Shown here in pieces: positions 40,476-51,604 of a stretch of 64,000 nucleotides of DNA. A program made the translations under genes and the position numbers. How positions within the stretch are numbered: the first letter of the stretch is position 1; each line of letters starts with the position of its first letter. This stretch comes from Nemertoderma westbladi (Eukaryota; Xenacoelomorpha; Nemertodermatida; Nemertodermatidae), in contig JAUCBJ010008373.1 in the NCBI GenBank assembly GCA_032718475.1, forward strand, positions 1 to 64,000, in the 5' to 3' direction. The notes under the pieces were generated by a model that worked only from the letters and a program-made list of their open reading frames with translations, was not told the DNA's origin and ran no database searches.

Positions 40476-41620
40476 ATTCCCTCCGAACCTATTATTATTT
40501 GACTGAATTTTTATTATTTCTTATTTTTGACATTAAACAAAACTCGTAGCACATAAAGTGCAATGCAATCTTGTTTATTACATATTTATTTATTACATTT
40601 GTTATTTTTTCAAATGCTCTTATTATTTCTCTTATTATTTTTTCATGCTCTTTATATTCGTAATATATGACAAATTCATATGTACAATTCCATTAAATAA
40701 AGTTATGACTCGTTTTTTTTGTACATTTTTGACAAAAAAAATGTTTTTCATTACAAGAATCCTTTGTGTTTTATTTTTTTATTTCTACTCCCACACGTTC
40801 CTACAAACGATATGAAAATATACTTTAACATGTCAATAAACAACCGAATTGATAAATATACAACAAAAAACAAACAAACGATATGCCTATGACAGAATGC
40901 CACTCAAGCCTCTCACCAACAGCTGTTCTTGTCATGCAGTTTTAGCGAGATGCCAATATGCTAAGTATACATATCCATCCATCTCTATTGAAACTGGATT
41001 AAAAATTGATCCTGCGGTATCATATAGCTTCCCTGAAATAGCTAAATACTTTACTCTCGCAAACCTAATGGAAATTGATAAAAGTTAAATCCAAATTTCT
41101 TAAACGCCTCCTTTGTCTACCATCTAATTCGTCAGTTACCTTGGCCCACCACCATCTACAGTACGAAGTGCAACACCTTAGTAGAAGACATTGTAGAACT
41201 ACACCCAGGACTTCTTAAACCGTCCGTTCTCGAAGATTATCGCCAGTTTCGTGCTGAACGAAAAATCACTATGAAAATGGAAACTACACTGCAGGCCCAG
41301 CTTTTAGCTGTCTAACACGTCGACACGTTATTACAGTACAAGGACAACCGCCCATGGTTTCCAACATCTGATCTGCCCCACTTCACTACCTTTTCTTGAC
41401 GGATTGTATTTGTAAATAGTGCGGCGAAACAGCAGCTAACCGATACCATGTGTTAATCTGTACCTCTTCACCATCTCTTTCAAGACTAGCATTGACATAA
41501 CCTTTACTTGGTTATTTTTAGGACCGCGTAGCGTTAGTAGGCGCTAGTATTCACTCCGTTGTTGTTGTTGGCGTTGTTGTTAATTTCTCGTTAGGTTTTG
41601 GTATTAAGGATTGATGATAC
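40476..41620. other. intergenic sequence, possible decayed coding remnant
   Basis: AT-rich at first. From ~40890 to 41315 two open stretches (one at 40849-41088, another in a different frame at ~41155-41312) look mildly coding-like but show no motif I recognise and are split by stops. Probably a decayed repeat. Confidence 0.45.
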
Positions 41621-41621
41621 G

Positions 41622-41697
41622 GCCCCGGTGGCTCAGTTGGTAGAGCGTGGGACTGGAATCTCTAGGTACCGAGTTCAATCGGCCCCCATTCCGGTGA
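41622..41697 (+). repeat. tRNA-like sequence (SINE head or tRNA pseudogene)
   Basis: TGGCTCAGTTGGTAGAGC fits a pol III A box and perfect D-stem (GCTC/GAGC), and GAGTTCAATCG resembles a B box about 30 bases later. The acceptor arm does not pair well, the anticodon stem is weak, and no anticodon with U33 can be placed cleanly, so a functional tRNA is unlikely. Confidence 0.5.
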
Positions 41698-42345
41698 ATG
41701 ATTTTTGCTTGTTAAAGGTTTATATTTAATTATGTCTTAATTTCTAATATTTTACTTATAGATTGTGTTAAATTTTTATTAATATATATTTAATAATTAA
41801 AGCCTTTAATTGCCCCGCGTGGGGTCGTAAATTTAAAAAAAAATAAGCTAAGTAAACCAAGTTAACCTTGATCATGGCATACGAAGTCCCGAAATTTGTA
41901 TTTCTCAACCTCAATTTGTTATAGGCATATAATTCACTAATTGAACTTCTAAGCTTATCCCTTGGCACCCGTAGCACCAACGCCTTACGTACGAGCACAG
42001 TATCGGGACAGTAATCTAATTAGGTGTTTCGGTGTTACTGTTATGTCGTCCCTTTTTATACAGTATTTAATTGTGTCAGGCTAATGGGGACGGGCCAAAG
42101 CGTCCCAATACGGACTTACTACGCCTAGTCTAGCCAGCCTGTATTTAAAATTCACTGACTCCGTGGCTCGCCCCATATTGTTGTGTTTCCAAGCCTATCC
42201 CTGTATTTTTGCTCTGGCTATCTAAACCAAACTGAAGTTTTTGTGGACAACAGCGGGATATTCAAAATAGTAGGCCTAATCACCTTTTTATGTCACCTAG
42301 TCAGTCAAATAATATTTTTCCTTAGTCACTCTCTACCAAGGCCCT
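41698..42345. other. intergenic sequence, no gene seen
   Basis: AT-rich, no frame or repeat of note. The right edge (42346-42354, CTTCTAGTA) is the left target duplicate of the next element. Confidence 0.6.
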
Positions 42346-42354
42346 CTTCTAGTA

Positions 42355-42924
42355 GGTACGTACTAAAAGGTAGAACGATCTATAACGGGCTATAACGATC
42401 TATAACGGGCTATAATATGAAAATTTACAATAAAAACACATATTTTAGCATGGATTTATTTTCCTAGTCAGTAAATTAATTAAGCAATTTGGTTGTTTTA
42501 GTCCATACTGCTTTTCATATTTTTGGTATCATGAAATCAGTCATTATAATAAGTCAGCATATATATTCATAATCATAAGTAGTAGTCTGGTAGTGTAGTA
42601 CGTCGATATGCTGATATAGGCATTGTGTTGTAGTCGATATAGAATAAGCGAGCAATATAGGCCAATAAAAAAACGAACCAGTACTAACTGCAGTAGGCCT
42701 CAATTAGGCATAGGCCTACCCTAATTTTTAACCTGCGGTATTTTTCACACCGCAGTGCTAATCCAAAAGTTAAACACACCCTATGGGCGTTTTTTTAATG
42801 TAAATTTTCATATTATAGCTCGTTATAGGTGGTTATAGCTTGTTTATAGGAATTTATAGCCCGTTATAGACCGTTATAGATCGTTATAGCCCGTTATAGA
42901 TCGTTCTACCTTTTAGTACGTACC
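42355..42924. mobile_element. 570-bp non-autonomous Mutator-like element
   Basis: Perfect 54-bp terminal inverted repeats starting GGTACGTACTAAAAGGTAGA. CTTCTAGTA occurs on both sides (42346-42354 and 42925-42933), a perfect 9-bp target duplication as in Mutator-type transposons. The right arm has ~55 extra bases of CTATAACG-type subrepeats before homology to the left arm resumes at TATAATATGAAAATTTACA. No transposase frame. Confidence 0.85.
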
Positions 42925-42933
42925 CTTCTAGTA

Positions 42934-43467
42934 GGCCTTGCTCTCTACGCGGTTGCGGTTCTACACCCTGCAGCCATGTCCGTCTGCCTGTGACCGGTAG
43001 CTTGGCTAGAATATTGGATGTTGCAATTCAACTTTCCAGTTTGACTGTTCAGCTGCTCACATTTCCCTTCTCAGTGACAAGAAGTAACGAATCTATTTTC
43101 TTTCTTTGTATGCCTCTCCGTTTTCTGCTAGGTTACTCTGTTTTAGTCTGTTACTTCCGTAGTAGTGCGCGGTACTTAGTTCGTTTAGCTGCTTGGTACC
43201 TAAGTAGGCCTACAGGAGCAGCTGGAGTATATAACTATCTAAAGTAAAAGGAAGACTGCTCTGTTGGCTGTGTTGTGTTTGATGCAGTATTTAGCTGTGA
43301 GTTGTCTTTTAGTGGTTTCGTCAAACATATAGGCCTATGTGTTACCTTCAGAATTTCTTTATTAGATTCTGACTTTTACTAATTATCTATGCTAGCTTAT
43401 CAGCTTCTTGTTATATTGTATTATGTTGATTTCTGATTCCCACATGTATCTAGGCCTATTCTAACTG
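42934..43467. other. upstream region of the dienelactone hydrolase gene
   Basis: Contains several TAGGCCTA copies and a few short open frames without motifs. It probably holds the promoter and 5' UTR of the next gene, but no core promoter element is convincing. Confidence 0.5.
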
Positions 43468-44265
43468 ATGAATATTGGTATATTTCGACTGTTTCGAACG
43501 AAAATCTCTACCAGAGTTACCGATATCGGTACCACTAGCTTTACCAGTAAGAATTCGGTGGCAACAATAGTTGGTTTCCGCACAATGGCTTCCATGGTCA
43601 ACTATCCCTCCAGCAACGGTAAAGGTGACTGCCCGGGGTACTACATACCGGGGGGAAGTAAAGGTCTAATAGTCTTACAGGAATGGTGGGGTCTCAATGA
43701 ACAGATCAAAAAGGAGGCCCAAGATATATCGGGTTTAGGTTCCGGGGCTGTGTCGATCATAGCTCCGGATCTCTATCGTGGCGCTGTCGCCAAGGATAGG
43801 GAGACCGCGGGCCATCTTATGGGAGATCTGGACTGGATGGGGGCCGTTAAGGATGTAGAGGCCACGGCCAAGTACCTGATTGGCCAGGGCTGTACCAAGG
43901 TGGGTGTCACCGGTTTCTGTATGGGCGGTGCGTTAAGTTTCGCCGCGGCCGCTTTAGTCCCCGAGCTCACGGCAGCCGCTCCTTTCTACGGAATTCCCTC
44001 CAAGGAACTCGCCGATCTCACCTCCATTAAGATCCCGATCCAATGCCACTTCGCTGAGTTGGATGAAGCAGTTGGATTCTCCTCTCCAGCCGAATACAAT
44101 AAGTTGAGAAGTGAGTTGGAAAGGGCCGGCGTTACGATGGAGTTTCATACGTACAAGGCTGGACATGGGTTTACCAATCACGAAAGTCCTCTGGGTACTT
44201 ACAATAAGGAGTTAGCTGGTCTCGCTCTCAAGCGAATGATGGACTTTATGCTCAAACATCTTTAA
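43468..44265 (+). CDS. dienelactone hydrolase family protein
   Basis: 265 codons, no introns. The ATG at 43468 gives an N-terminal extension of ~40 residues rich in Arg, Ser and Thr with few acidic residues, plausibly a mitochondrial presequence; an internal Met at residue ~40 (MASMVNYPSS) would give the usual core length of ~225. The alpha/beta-hydrolase core has the Cys-Asp-His triad of the family: Cys151 in GFCMGG, Asp199 in ELDEAVG and His233 in AGHGF. Bacterial members (carboxymethylenebutenolidase) open dienelactone in aromatic degradation; animal substrates are poorly known, so the family name is safer than a reaction. A G-rich EWWGLNEQIKKEA motif near residue 70 is also typical. Confidence 0.93.
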   Translation: MNIGIFRLFRTKISTRVTDIGTTSFTSKNSVATIVGFRTMASMVNYPSSNGKGDCPGYYIPGGSKGLIVLQEWWGLNEQIKKEAQDISGLGSGAVSIIAPDLYRGAVAKDRETAGHLMGDLDWMGAVKDVEATAKYLIGQGCTKVGVTGFCMGGALSFAAAALVPELTAAAPFYGIPSKELADLTSIKIPIQCHFAELDEAVGFSSPAEYNKLRSELERAGVTMEFHTYKAGHGFTNHESPLGTYNKELAGLALKRMMDFMLKHL

Positions 44266-44929
44266 GAAACTCTACTTGCTTGGGTATCGTTAGGTTTCAA
44301 TGAATTAGTTAGGTAATTTTGCTATATTTCTTGTGCTATACGGTTTTTGTTATTGTTGATGTTATCACGGAAGTTTAAATCTTTTGTAAATGTTAACTTA
44401 CGCAAGAATTGACCGAAGGTGATTCCAAACCAATATCTCGTGTACTTTTGAATTCTATCTTTAATTTATTGAGTTACAATCTGTTACTTTTTACAATATT
44501 ATATTAACTATTATACATTTAAATCACTCAACTCAAATAACTCGAATATTATAGTTTTAAGTAGTAAGTATTTTTCCGTATTTTTTTTAAATTAATCCCT
44601 TCATTTAAAAAAAATTGGCTGTAAGGTTTGAAAACTTTGAATGTCATTATCTCAAAATTATATTTTTAGTTTTTATTTTTTCCTCTTGTTTCTGTTTCTC
44701 TGGAATAACTGGACCAAATTGCATAACATTTTCCGCTTATGTTCTTCTACTAATCCTTTATAGCTGGTACAACTTTTTTTGGTCCCACGTGTGAGACACG
44801 TGTTAAATTACTTCTTTTCAAAATTTCAAACCATTCCGTTGCACCAAATCCGCAGTACTTTAAATAACTAATTTTACAATGCTTTTTAATTTACTCGAAA
44901 CTTATGTATATAGTGGTGGTTTGTACAGT
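44266..44929. other. 3' flank of the hydrolase gene, no further gene seen
   Basis: AT-rich sequence. I see no canonical AATAAA close to the stop. Confidence 0.55.
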
Positions 44930-45074
44930 TCAGGGGCCGTATTCTTAGTTCCCACTAGCCACAGGTAGTCAGACTAGATACTGTAGCACAAACTTCGCAC
45001 TATATTTAGGTTAAATTTCGTGCTATGTTGTCTGACTACTCGTGGGTAGTGAGAACTAAGAATGCGACCCCTGA
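44930..45074. mobile_element. 145-bp palindromic MITE
   Basis: Ends TCAGGGGCCGTATTCTTAGT and, inverted, TCAGGGGTCGCATTCTTAGT; arms of ~45 bp with a few mismatches around a ~55-bp centre. No clear target duplication, so the superfamily is not assigned. Confidence 0.7.
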
Positions 45075-45956
45075 GCGCACATGAGTAGTAATTATTTGTT
45101 TTTTTTTCTTACACTATACAATTTTTTTTACCCTTCTTGTTCAGTACTCTTAGTCATGTATTCCTGGCCTGGGAGCCGATGCTTCAAGATGTCCCCTAAC
45201 AGCCAATGTAACAATATGTTTCTTAGCCTGTGAGAACTCCAACTCCAATATCTTATATTGTAATTATTAACTTCATACATCGTATAATTATTCTGTTGAT
45301 ATTGTCAGGCCTTATTTTATATACACGGACCTACGAATTCATTATTTCTTTCATACAAACTCATTGTTAGTTATATTTTAAATATCTCGTTGTCCTCGTT
45401 ACTCGCATTCAAAGAGTTTGTCGTGATCCCAGTTAATGTTATAGCAGTATTTTACTATATTTATCCATCTGATCACAATAACACGAGATGAGATGGCCAA
45501 GTGTATTAATTAGGGTTGAGCACAGTGGCTGCAAATTATTGGTATTGGCAGAGGGGAGGCCAAAAACTACTACTACTATAATCTGCATGCTGCATTGGAA
45601 CTGCACATTGAGATGCTATGATGGCTTAACAAAAACATTTCATCACATGAAAAACCCATGTTTTTTCTAATTTTTCAATAAAAAAATGGAGAAATATTAT
45701 GAAATTAAGAATACTGCCCAAAATTTATTGAAGCTTATGAAATTACCTTTCATATAAATCAAAAATTTCAAAAACGGTTAAGAAATGGCGGAGGATTAGT
45801 ATTTTTCGTGTGAAAAAAATGTCATTTAGAGATAATTGCCTTCAAAGTTCAAACCTTCCCGCGCCAAATTTCTGCCCGTGAGTTAATATTAATTTCTGCC
45901 GTGAGAAGGTTAGCCTACCTAATTGTAATATCTGCCGAGGCTGACAGTTTGTTATG
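45075..45956. other. intergenic sequence with a LINE-tail-like fragment
   Basis: At 45567-45605 ACTACTACTACTATAATCTG and GCATGCTGCATTGG resemble the 3' end of the minus-strand LINE remnant at 28.38 kb. Nothing else recognised. Confidence 0.45.
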
Positions 45957-46505
45957 GGCCAGCTGGCCAGGGGTGTTTGAAAAAGGTGGACTGGACACAG
46001 AAAACATGGACAATGGACAGACCAATCACGGGCGAGTTGCGTCACACAGCATGTCCACCCTTTTCAGCTTTGTTTTTTATCTTTTTCAAATTTGAATAAG
46101 ATGGACAGGGTTGAGAAAGAACAGGCAATAAATTGACCAATCAGATTTATCTGCACATTAGGCTATAGCAGCTCTGTTCACGTTTTTCAAAAATTTTCAG
46201 ATGTTTTTATGGATAATTGTTATTATTATCCCATACTGCCATGCTTATTGTTACCAACCGAAGTTGTCCATAAGTAGTTCAATAATCTGATAATATGGGG
46301 GGGCTAGCCACGAAGTCTGTGAGCTGAGCCTTAGCATCAATATGTGAACGTTAATATTCTAACACATTATAACGTTAATTAATAACTACTGTATCTATTG
46401 TACGGTAAAAATATAATATGCTTTGTTTACCGTTCGTCCCGAGATCTGATATTAAACGACCGAGCGCAGCGACGCTAGCGATGGTATGTAAATAAGTCAG
46501 ATCGA
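45957..46505. repeat. diverged tandem duplication, copy A
   Basis: Aligns with 46787-47305 along its length: GGCCAGGGGTGTTTGAAAAA at the start, AGCTGAGCCTTAGCATCAAT in the middle and TTAAACGACCGAGCGCAGC near the end. The period is about 830 bp. Not coding. Confidence 0.8.
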
Positions 46506-46674
46506 GGCGCGAAAAGGTAAATAAAAGGTATTTTGTTTGTTGTACAATAGGCCCCCTATGTAGTTTTATTGTCACAATCATGCTTATTATTATTATAATT
46601 ACTTTATTAAAATAATCAATTAATTAATTAATAATTTTGTCAATATTGCACCGCAGATTTTCTTCGTGAAAAAC

Positions 46675-46786
46675 TTGAAAAAGGTGGACAGTCCAATCAC
46701 TACAAAACAGCATTGCTTGATACGTACGTTTCTGATTGGTCTGTCCACTGTCCCTGTTTTCTGTGTCCAGTCCACCTTTTTCAAAA
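46675..46786. mobile_element. ~110-bp palindromic MITE (copy 1)
   Basis: Begins TTGAAAAAGGTGGACAGTCC and ends GTCCAGTCCACCTTTTTCAA, so the ends are inverted repeats. A relative with a diverged middle lies at 48388-48505. AAAAAGGTGGACTGGAC also occurs within both copies of the adjacent duplication. Confidence 0.65.
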
Positions 46787-47305
46787 CCCCAGGTGGCCAG
46801 GGGTGTTTGAAAAAGGTGGACTGGACATAGAAAACATGGACAATGGACATACCAATCACGTGCGATTTGCGTCACACAGCATGTCCACCTTTTTCAGCTT
46901 TCTTGTCCACCTTTTTCAAATTTGAATAAGGTGGACTGGGTTGAGAAAGAGGAGGTAATGAATTGACCAATCAGATTGATTTGCACATTATAGCAGTTCT
47001 CCACGTTTTTTAAAAAATGTCAGAAGGTTTTTATGGATTAATATTGTTATTATTATCCCATACTTACTGTGACCAACCGAATTTGTCGAAATAGGCCTAG
47101 TTCAATAATATGGGGCGAGCCACGAAATCTGTGAGCTGAGCCTTAGCATCAATATTGGAACGTCAATATTCTAACTCATTACAGTATGTTAATTATAATA
47201 ACTATCTATTAATTGTACTGAGGGGGAAATATAATATGCTTTATTTACCGTTCATCCCGAGATCTGTTATTAAACGACCGAGCGCAGCCTGGGAGGTAAA
47301 TAAGT
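46787..47305. repeat. diverged tandem duplication, copy B
   Basis: See copy A at 45957-46505. Differences include small indels and a shorter middle part. Confidence 0.8.
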
Positions 47306-47356
47306 CCACATATTTTGGGAGTGGCGGTCCGAAACCCTAATTCAAAGTGGAAATGG

Positions 47357-47494
47357 GGGCCCAAAAGCTTAATTAAAACTGTCATGTAACCCCAACCTTA
47401 AATATTTTGGATCCTAAATTCCACAAAATTTCTTAGATTAGAACTTCAAGGTTATAGGGTTACTAATGACAGTTTTAATTAGGGTTTGGGCCTG
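47357..47494. mobile_element. ~138-bp inverted-repeat element
   Basis: GGCCCAAAAGCTTAATTAAA at the left and TTTTAATTAGGGTTTGGGCC at the right pair as inverted ends; arms of ~42 bp (through CCCCAACCTT / AAGGTTATAGGG) with few mismatches. No coding capacity. Confidence 0.6.
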
Positions 47495-47567
47495 ACCAAC
47501 TAACCCAACCACAAAAATAAACCAATAAATCCAAGTTAAAGTGCTGTACCGTACGCTAGACCTACTA

Positions 47568-48261
47568 CAGTACAGGCCACCAGAAAACGCAGATTTGTTC
47601 AAATGTGAACACATTTGATCAAATGTGTACCAGTGTAATGTAATGTTGTTGACAATTGAATATAATTGAACATATTTGAATTGGCTACAACCAACATTTT
47701 TTCGTCAAAGGATACATTTGAATAATTTTTAAACGCTTAGTAATCTGGAAACTCTCTGTAGTTTGCCGAGAACTGTCACTCACTGCAGCTGGAAATGCGA
47801 TAAGGTTTTTGTTTGCCTTTATAGTGTGCGGTTAATAGTGTCTAGTAGGCCTATAGTTAGTGATGTTAAGGTTTTGCTGGTCGTTTCTGTGACTGTGCCC
47901 TCTCGCTGTCAGGCAAATGGCGCGACATCTGCCTGCACTAAATTAATTATTCAATGGTCTAGGCTCCTCCATCCATATACCAATCCACTCCCAAACACTC
48001 CATGAACCTCCATGTGGTGTTCCTCTCTAGGCCTACCAATACAGCCCATGTCCGCAATGTTACGCCCTGGGGGCTCTCTCATCTACCTTATATCAGACAT
48101 AAAGGCGCAAGCACCGCACACAAAGTTTTCCCTTTGTTGGTCCCAGCAAGTCAGCCTCCTGCTGTGTGCTCTAGAAGATAACTCGCCATTGAATTAACGT
48201 AGTGAGTGACCTGGCAATCAGATAACTTGATAAAATCTGCTTTTTCTGGTGGCCTGTACTG
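47568..48261. mobile_element. 694-bp Tc1/mariner-like non-autonomous element
   Basis: Ends with CAGTACAGGCCACCAGAAAA and its inverse (one mismatch in about 28 bases), flanked by TA on both sides (47566-47567 and 48262-48263), as expected for Tc1/mariner insertions. The interior has no transposase frame. Confidence 0.75.
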
Positions 48262-48284
48262 TATTATTATACTGTAAGTCTATA

Positions 48285-48308
48285 GGGGGGGGGGGGGGGG
48301 GGGGGGGG
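48285..48308. repeat. poly-G run of 24
   Basis: Uninterrupted G24 immediately right of the mariner-like element. Similar G or C runs occur at 2499, 50867 and 56063. Confidence 0.9.
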
Positions 48309-48387
48309 TAGATACGCCTAGGACACCGACAGCATTCTTAATGCAGCTGCTTCCAGCATGCCGATTATAGATAGATAATTGAAACCT

Positions 48388-48505
48388 GAAAAAGGTGGAC
48401 AGTCCAATCACTAATAAATAGCATTGCTTTAATACGTTTCTGATTGGTCAGACTATTTATTATCTATGTTATTTGTGCATGTGTCCAGTCCACCTTTTTT
48501 AAACA
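48388..48505. mobile_element. ~118-bp palindromic MITE (copy 2)
   Basis: Starts AAAAAGGTGGACAGTCCAAT and ends GTGTCCAGTCCACCTTTTTT, related to 46675-46786, with a different middle. Confidence 0.6.
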
Positions 48506-48576
48506 CACATCTTATTCCTAATTATGTAACTAAGAAAGTAAACTCAGTAAGCTACAACTGTGACACCACACACAAC

Positions 48577-49517
48577 CATGGCCTACTATATATACGGCCT
48601 AACATGTTGTCGATTTGGCCTTAAAAAAAGAGGCCAGTTTTTCTTTACACTATTTTAATATTTTGATATGGGGAGAGTTCTATAAATTGTCATTTGCTGC
48701 AGTTTGGTCAACTGACGTAATTGAAGTCTCTTCGTTAAGCAAGATACTAAATTTTATGGTAGCTAGTGTTTTCGGTAGGTTTAGCTAGTAATTTCAACAC
48801 TGGTTCCGACATCCTACTTCCCTCTATAAATTTTTTGTAGTAGCTTGCACTTATTACTATTTGTATAGAACATGTTCCAGAACATGTTAGCTATTCATTT
48901 TTAAAAAAGTTATGTTCTAGAACAAATATTTTTTGTTCTAGAACACTTTTTAGAAAAAAATCTGGATTCTATTTAAAACGCATGGAATCGTTCTAAAACG
49001 TGTTTAAAATCAATTAAAAAAAATTTTCAAAATTTTTAAATTTTATTCATAATATTTTTTTTTCACAATTTTTTTTATTGACTTTAAACACGTTTTAGAA
49101 CGATTCCATGCTTTTTAAATAGAATCCAGATTTTTTTCTTCAAAATGTTCTAGAACAAAAAATATTTGTTCTAGAACATAATTTTTTTAAAAATGAATAG
49201 CTAACATGTTCTGGTCTGGAACATTTTCTATACAAATAGTAATAAGAACTAGCTACTACAAAAAATTTATAGAGGGAAGTAGGATGTCGGAACCAGTGTT
49301 GAAATTACTAGCTAAACCTATCTAAAACACTAGCTACCATAAAATTTACTATCTTGCTTAACGAAGAGACTTCAATTACGTCCGTTGACCAAATTGCAGC
49401 AAATGGCAATTTATAGAACTCTCCCCATATCAAAATATTAAAATAGTGTGAAAAAAACTGGCCTCTTTTTTTTAAGGCCAAATCGACAACATGTTAGTTA
49501 GGCCATAGTAGGCCATG
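48577..49517. mobile_element. 941-bp near-perfect foldback element
   Basis: Two arms of ~450 bp (left to about 49030, right from about 49065) are inverted copies of each other at roughly 95% identity by eye, with an AT-rich centre. Ends are CATGGCCTACT and AGTAGGCCATG. ACACAAC flanks both sides (48570-48576 and 49518-49524), a likely 7-8-bp target duplication. No reading frame. A transcript across it would fold into a long double-stranded RNA. Confidence 0.85.
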
Positions 49518-49524
49518 ACACAAC

Positions 49525-50225
49525 CCATAACTCAGTCCTGCAGTCTGTCAGTAAAACTGAGCTACTGCTGTACTGTAGTACTACAGTACTACTGTACTAT
49601 AACTACTGAACTACACCTGTACACATCACACAGACAGACTATGACTAGAACTGCAAAATTTGAAATTAGTTAGTAGATGACAGGTGGCATGATACATGAT
49701 AGGCCTACCAGTATGTGATGTGGGCAGTCAGTGCAGTGGGAGTGCTGGAGTGAGGGTTCTGTTTCTGTCAGTCTGTAGCATGTAGGCCTAATGCTGTAAT
49801 GCAGTAATGTGTTTGTGTTATACTGTTATATTGCTGTAATGGCTGAATGGTGCCGCAGTAGTGGGCCTACTGCTACTGCAGTACTGCAATACCTGCCAGC
49901 CTGCGTACCTCGAACCGGTAGCGTAATCTAGTATCTAGTGCAGTACCGGTACTACTGTAGTAGGCTACTGTAGTAGGCCTACCGGTACCGTAAACCGTTG
50001 AGAGCTGGTGTATCATGTATTGCTGTCTCGTCTATAGGTCTAGACTGCCATGACATTAGACTGACATGCCGTAACATTGATAGGCTATTGCAGTATTCTG
50101 ATTGAGCCTACCACTGTACCATACAGTAGGCCTAACCGTAACCTACCCGTACCGTACCGTAACCCTGTTATAGAACATACCGGTTCTGCCTAAAGATAAG
50201 CTGAGGTAAATGCTATTGTGCTATA
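49525..50225. other. upstream region of RPL39
   Basis: Rich in short palindromes (AGTACTACAGTACTACTGTA, TACCGGTA, TAGGCCTAC). No gene. It probably contains the RPL39 promoter, but no TATA box or pyrimidine-rich start typical of ribosomal protein genes is clear. Confidence 0.5.
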
Positions 50226-50381
50226 ATGGCTGCCCATAAAACATTTCGTATAAAACAGAAACTGGGACACAAACAAAAACAGAACCGACCGATACCGCAA
50301 TGGGTACGAATGAAAACAGGAAATACAATTCGCTACAACGCGAAGAGACGCCATTGGCGACGAACGAAACTCAAGTTGTAG
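50226..50381 (+). CDS. RPL39: ribosomal protein eL39
   Basis: 51 codons, ATG 50226 to TAG 50379-50381. The protein starts [20 protein letters not shown] and continues with the family signatures [28 protein letters not shown]. The length equals that of the animal and yeast protein (51), one of the smallest large-subunit proteins, lining the nascent-peptide exit tunnel. The frame is intact and only conservative-looking changes are visible in the N-terminal third. No intron interrupts the coding part, and there is no poly(A) stretch or target duplication to mark a processed pseudogene. It may be the real gene with introns only in the 5' UTR, or a retained retrocopy. Confidence 0.93.
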   Translation: MAAHKTFRIKQKLGHKQKQNRPIPQWVRMKTGNTIRYNAKRRHWRRTKLKL

Positions 50382-51604
50382 TTTATATGTTATATCTCAG
50401 TATGTGGAGGCGGGAGAGTTGGAAAAAAACTGCAGTGGTGAGACAAGGTGGAAGATCTGAGGATAAGTAGGCCTACTCCGAACCTCGCCCGCTACGCTGG
50501 CTGAGTTGATGGTAAACGGTAAACTGTCGATGAATTTTCAATCAGACTGTGGTGTGGTATCCAGTATTCGCTATTTCCTGGTGTACTTCAATTTTCTTTA
50601 TTGTTGGAAATTAAGGTTCCATTTACATTTTGATTGTTCATTGTGTGCCTAGGTGAACGTTGGTTATTCCACTTCTGAATATTTGATCAGTTTACATTAC
50701 CAGTGACTCCTCCGGTGCATTTTCTAGATTTGTTAGCCATGGCTGGTTATATCTGTATATAACACATATAAAAGTTAATTGTTAAACTGAGATTAAAAAA
50801 TATTTTAATTCCCCCCCCCCCTTCTTGATTTGATTATTTATTTCACTTATTCAAGGTGCCCTTAATCCCCCCCCCCCCCCCCCCCCCCCTCGGCCAACAC
50901 AAAGGGAATATGGGAGTAATGTATTACATAGTTGAACTACCGGGACATGGTGTATATAATAATAGGTGCCAAATAAAGTCTAGGAGAAGAAGAAAAGAGA
51001 AAATAAACAACTGTATACCAATGTGACAAACAAAACGTATGGGAACGAAGCACCTTTTTCAAGTGTAAGACAAGTGTACGGTATTGAGTTTTGTTTTTTG
51101 CGTTGTTTTTATCCTTCAACGGTTGGCAAAAATTTAATTTTAAATTGTGCTCAAATTTCTGAATGTCGTGGTGTGTGTAAATATATTTTTTTTGTACAGG
51201 TATAGTAATTACTAAATGCGATATTGAGAGAACATAATCTACCACAGAAACGTAGTAACTATTATCACGACAAATATTTTATTCAAAAATAAAATATATG
51301 TAACCCCGTAGGTAGATGGGAGTGTTGGGACTGGATAATATTAATATATAACTTTATACGGTGGTGCATACTGCATATAGCATAGAGGCTATGCGAATTG
51401 ATGAATTCGGAGTTTTGTGTTCCATCATTAAAAATTTAATAATATAATTAGATTTTACTGAGGAATGCTAAATTGTATCTTACGAATTATTTTGCATTTA
51501 ACCAAAACCAGAGAACAACAAAAGGGCGTATACTAACAACAATAGGGCGTATACTAACAACAATGGTGCGTATACTAACAACAAAGGGTTTCCTCATAAT
51601 GATG
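50382..51604. other. 3' flank of RPL39, no further gene seen
   Basis: Poly-C runs at about 50811-50821 and 50867-50889 (C23). A 102-codon minus-strand frame at 50937-51245 has no motif. 51515-51590 holds three to four ~25-bp copies of GGGCGTATACTAACAACAA. Confidence 0.55.

Noticed and set aside
40849-41330. Small genes after the fusion gene
   Set aside because: Frames change and contain stops; no motif is recognisable. Left as a possible decayed repeat.
41622-41697. Functional tRNA gene
   Set aside because: Only A-box, D-arm and a weak B-box are present; acceptor and anticodon stems do not pair properly.
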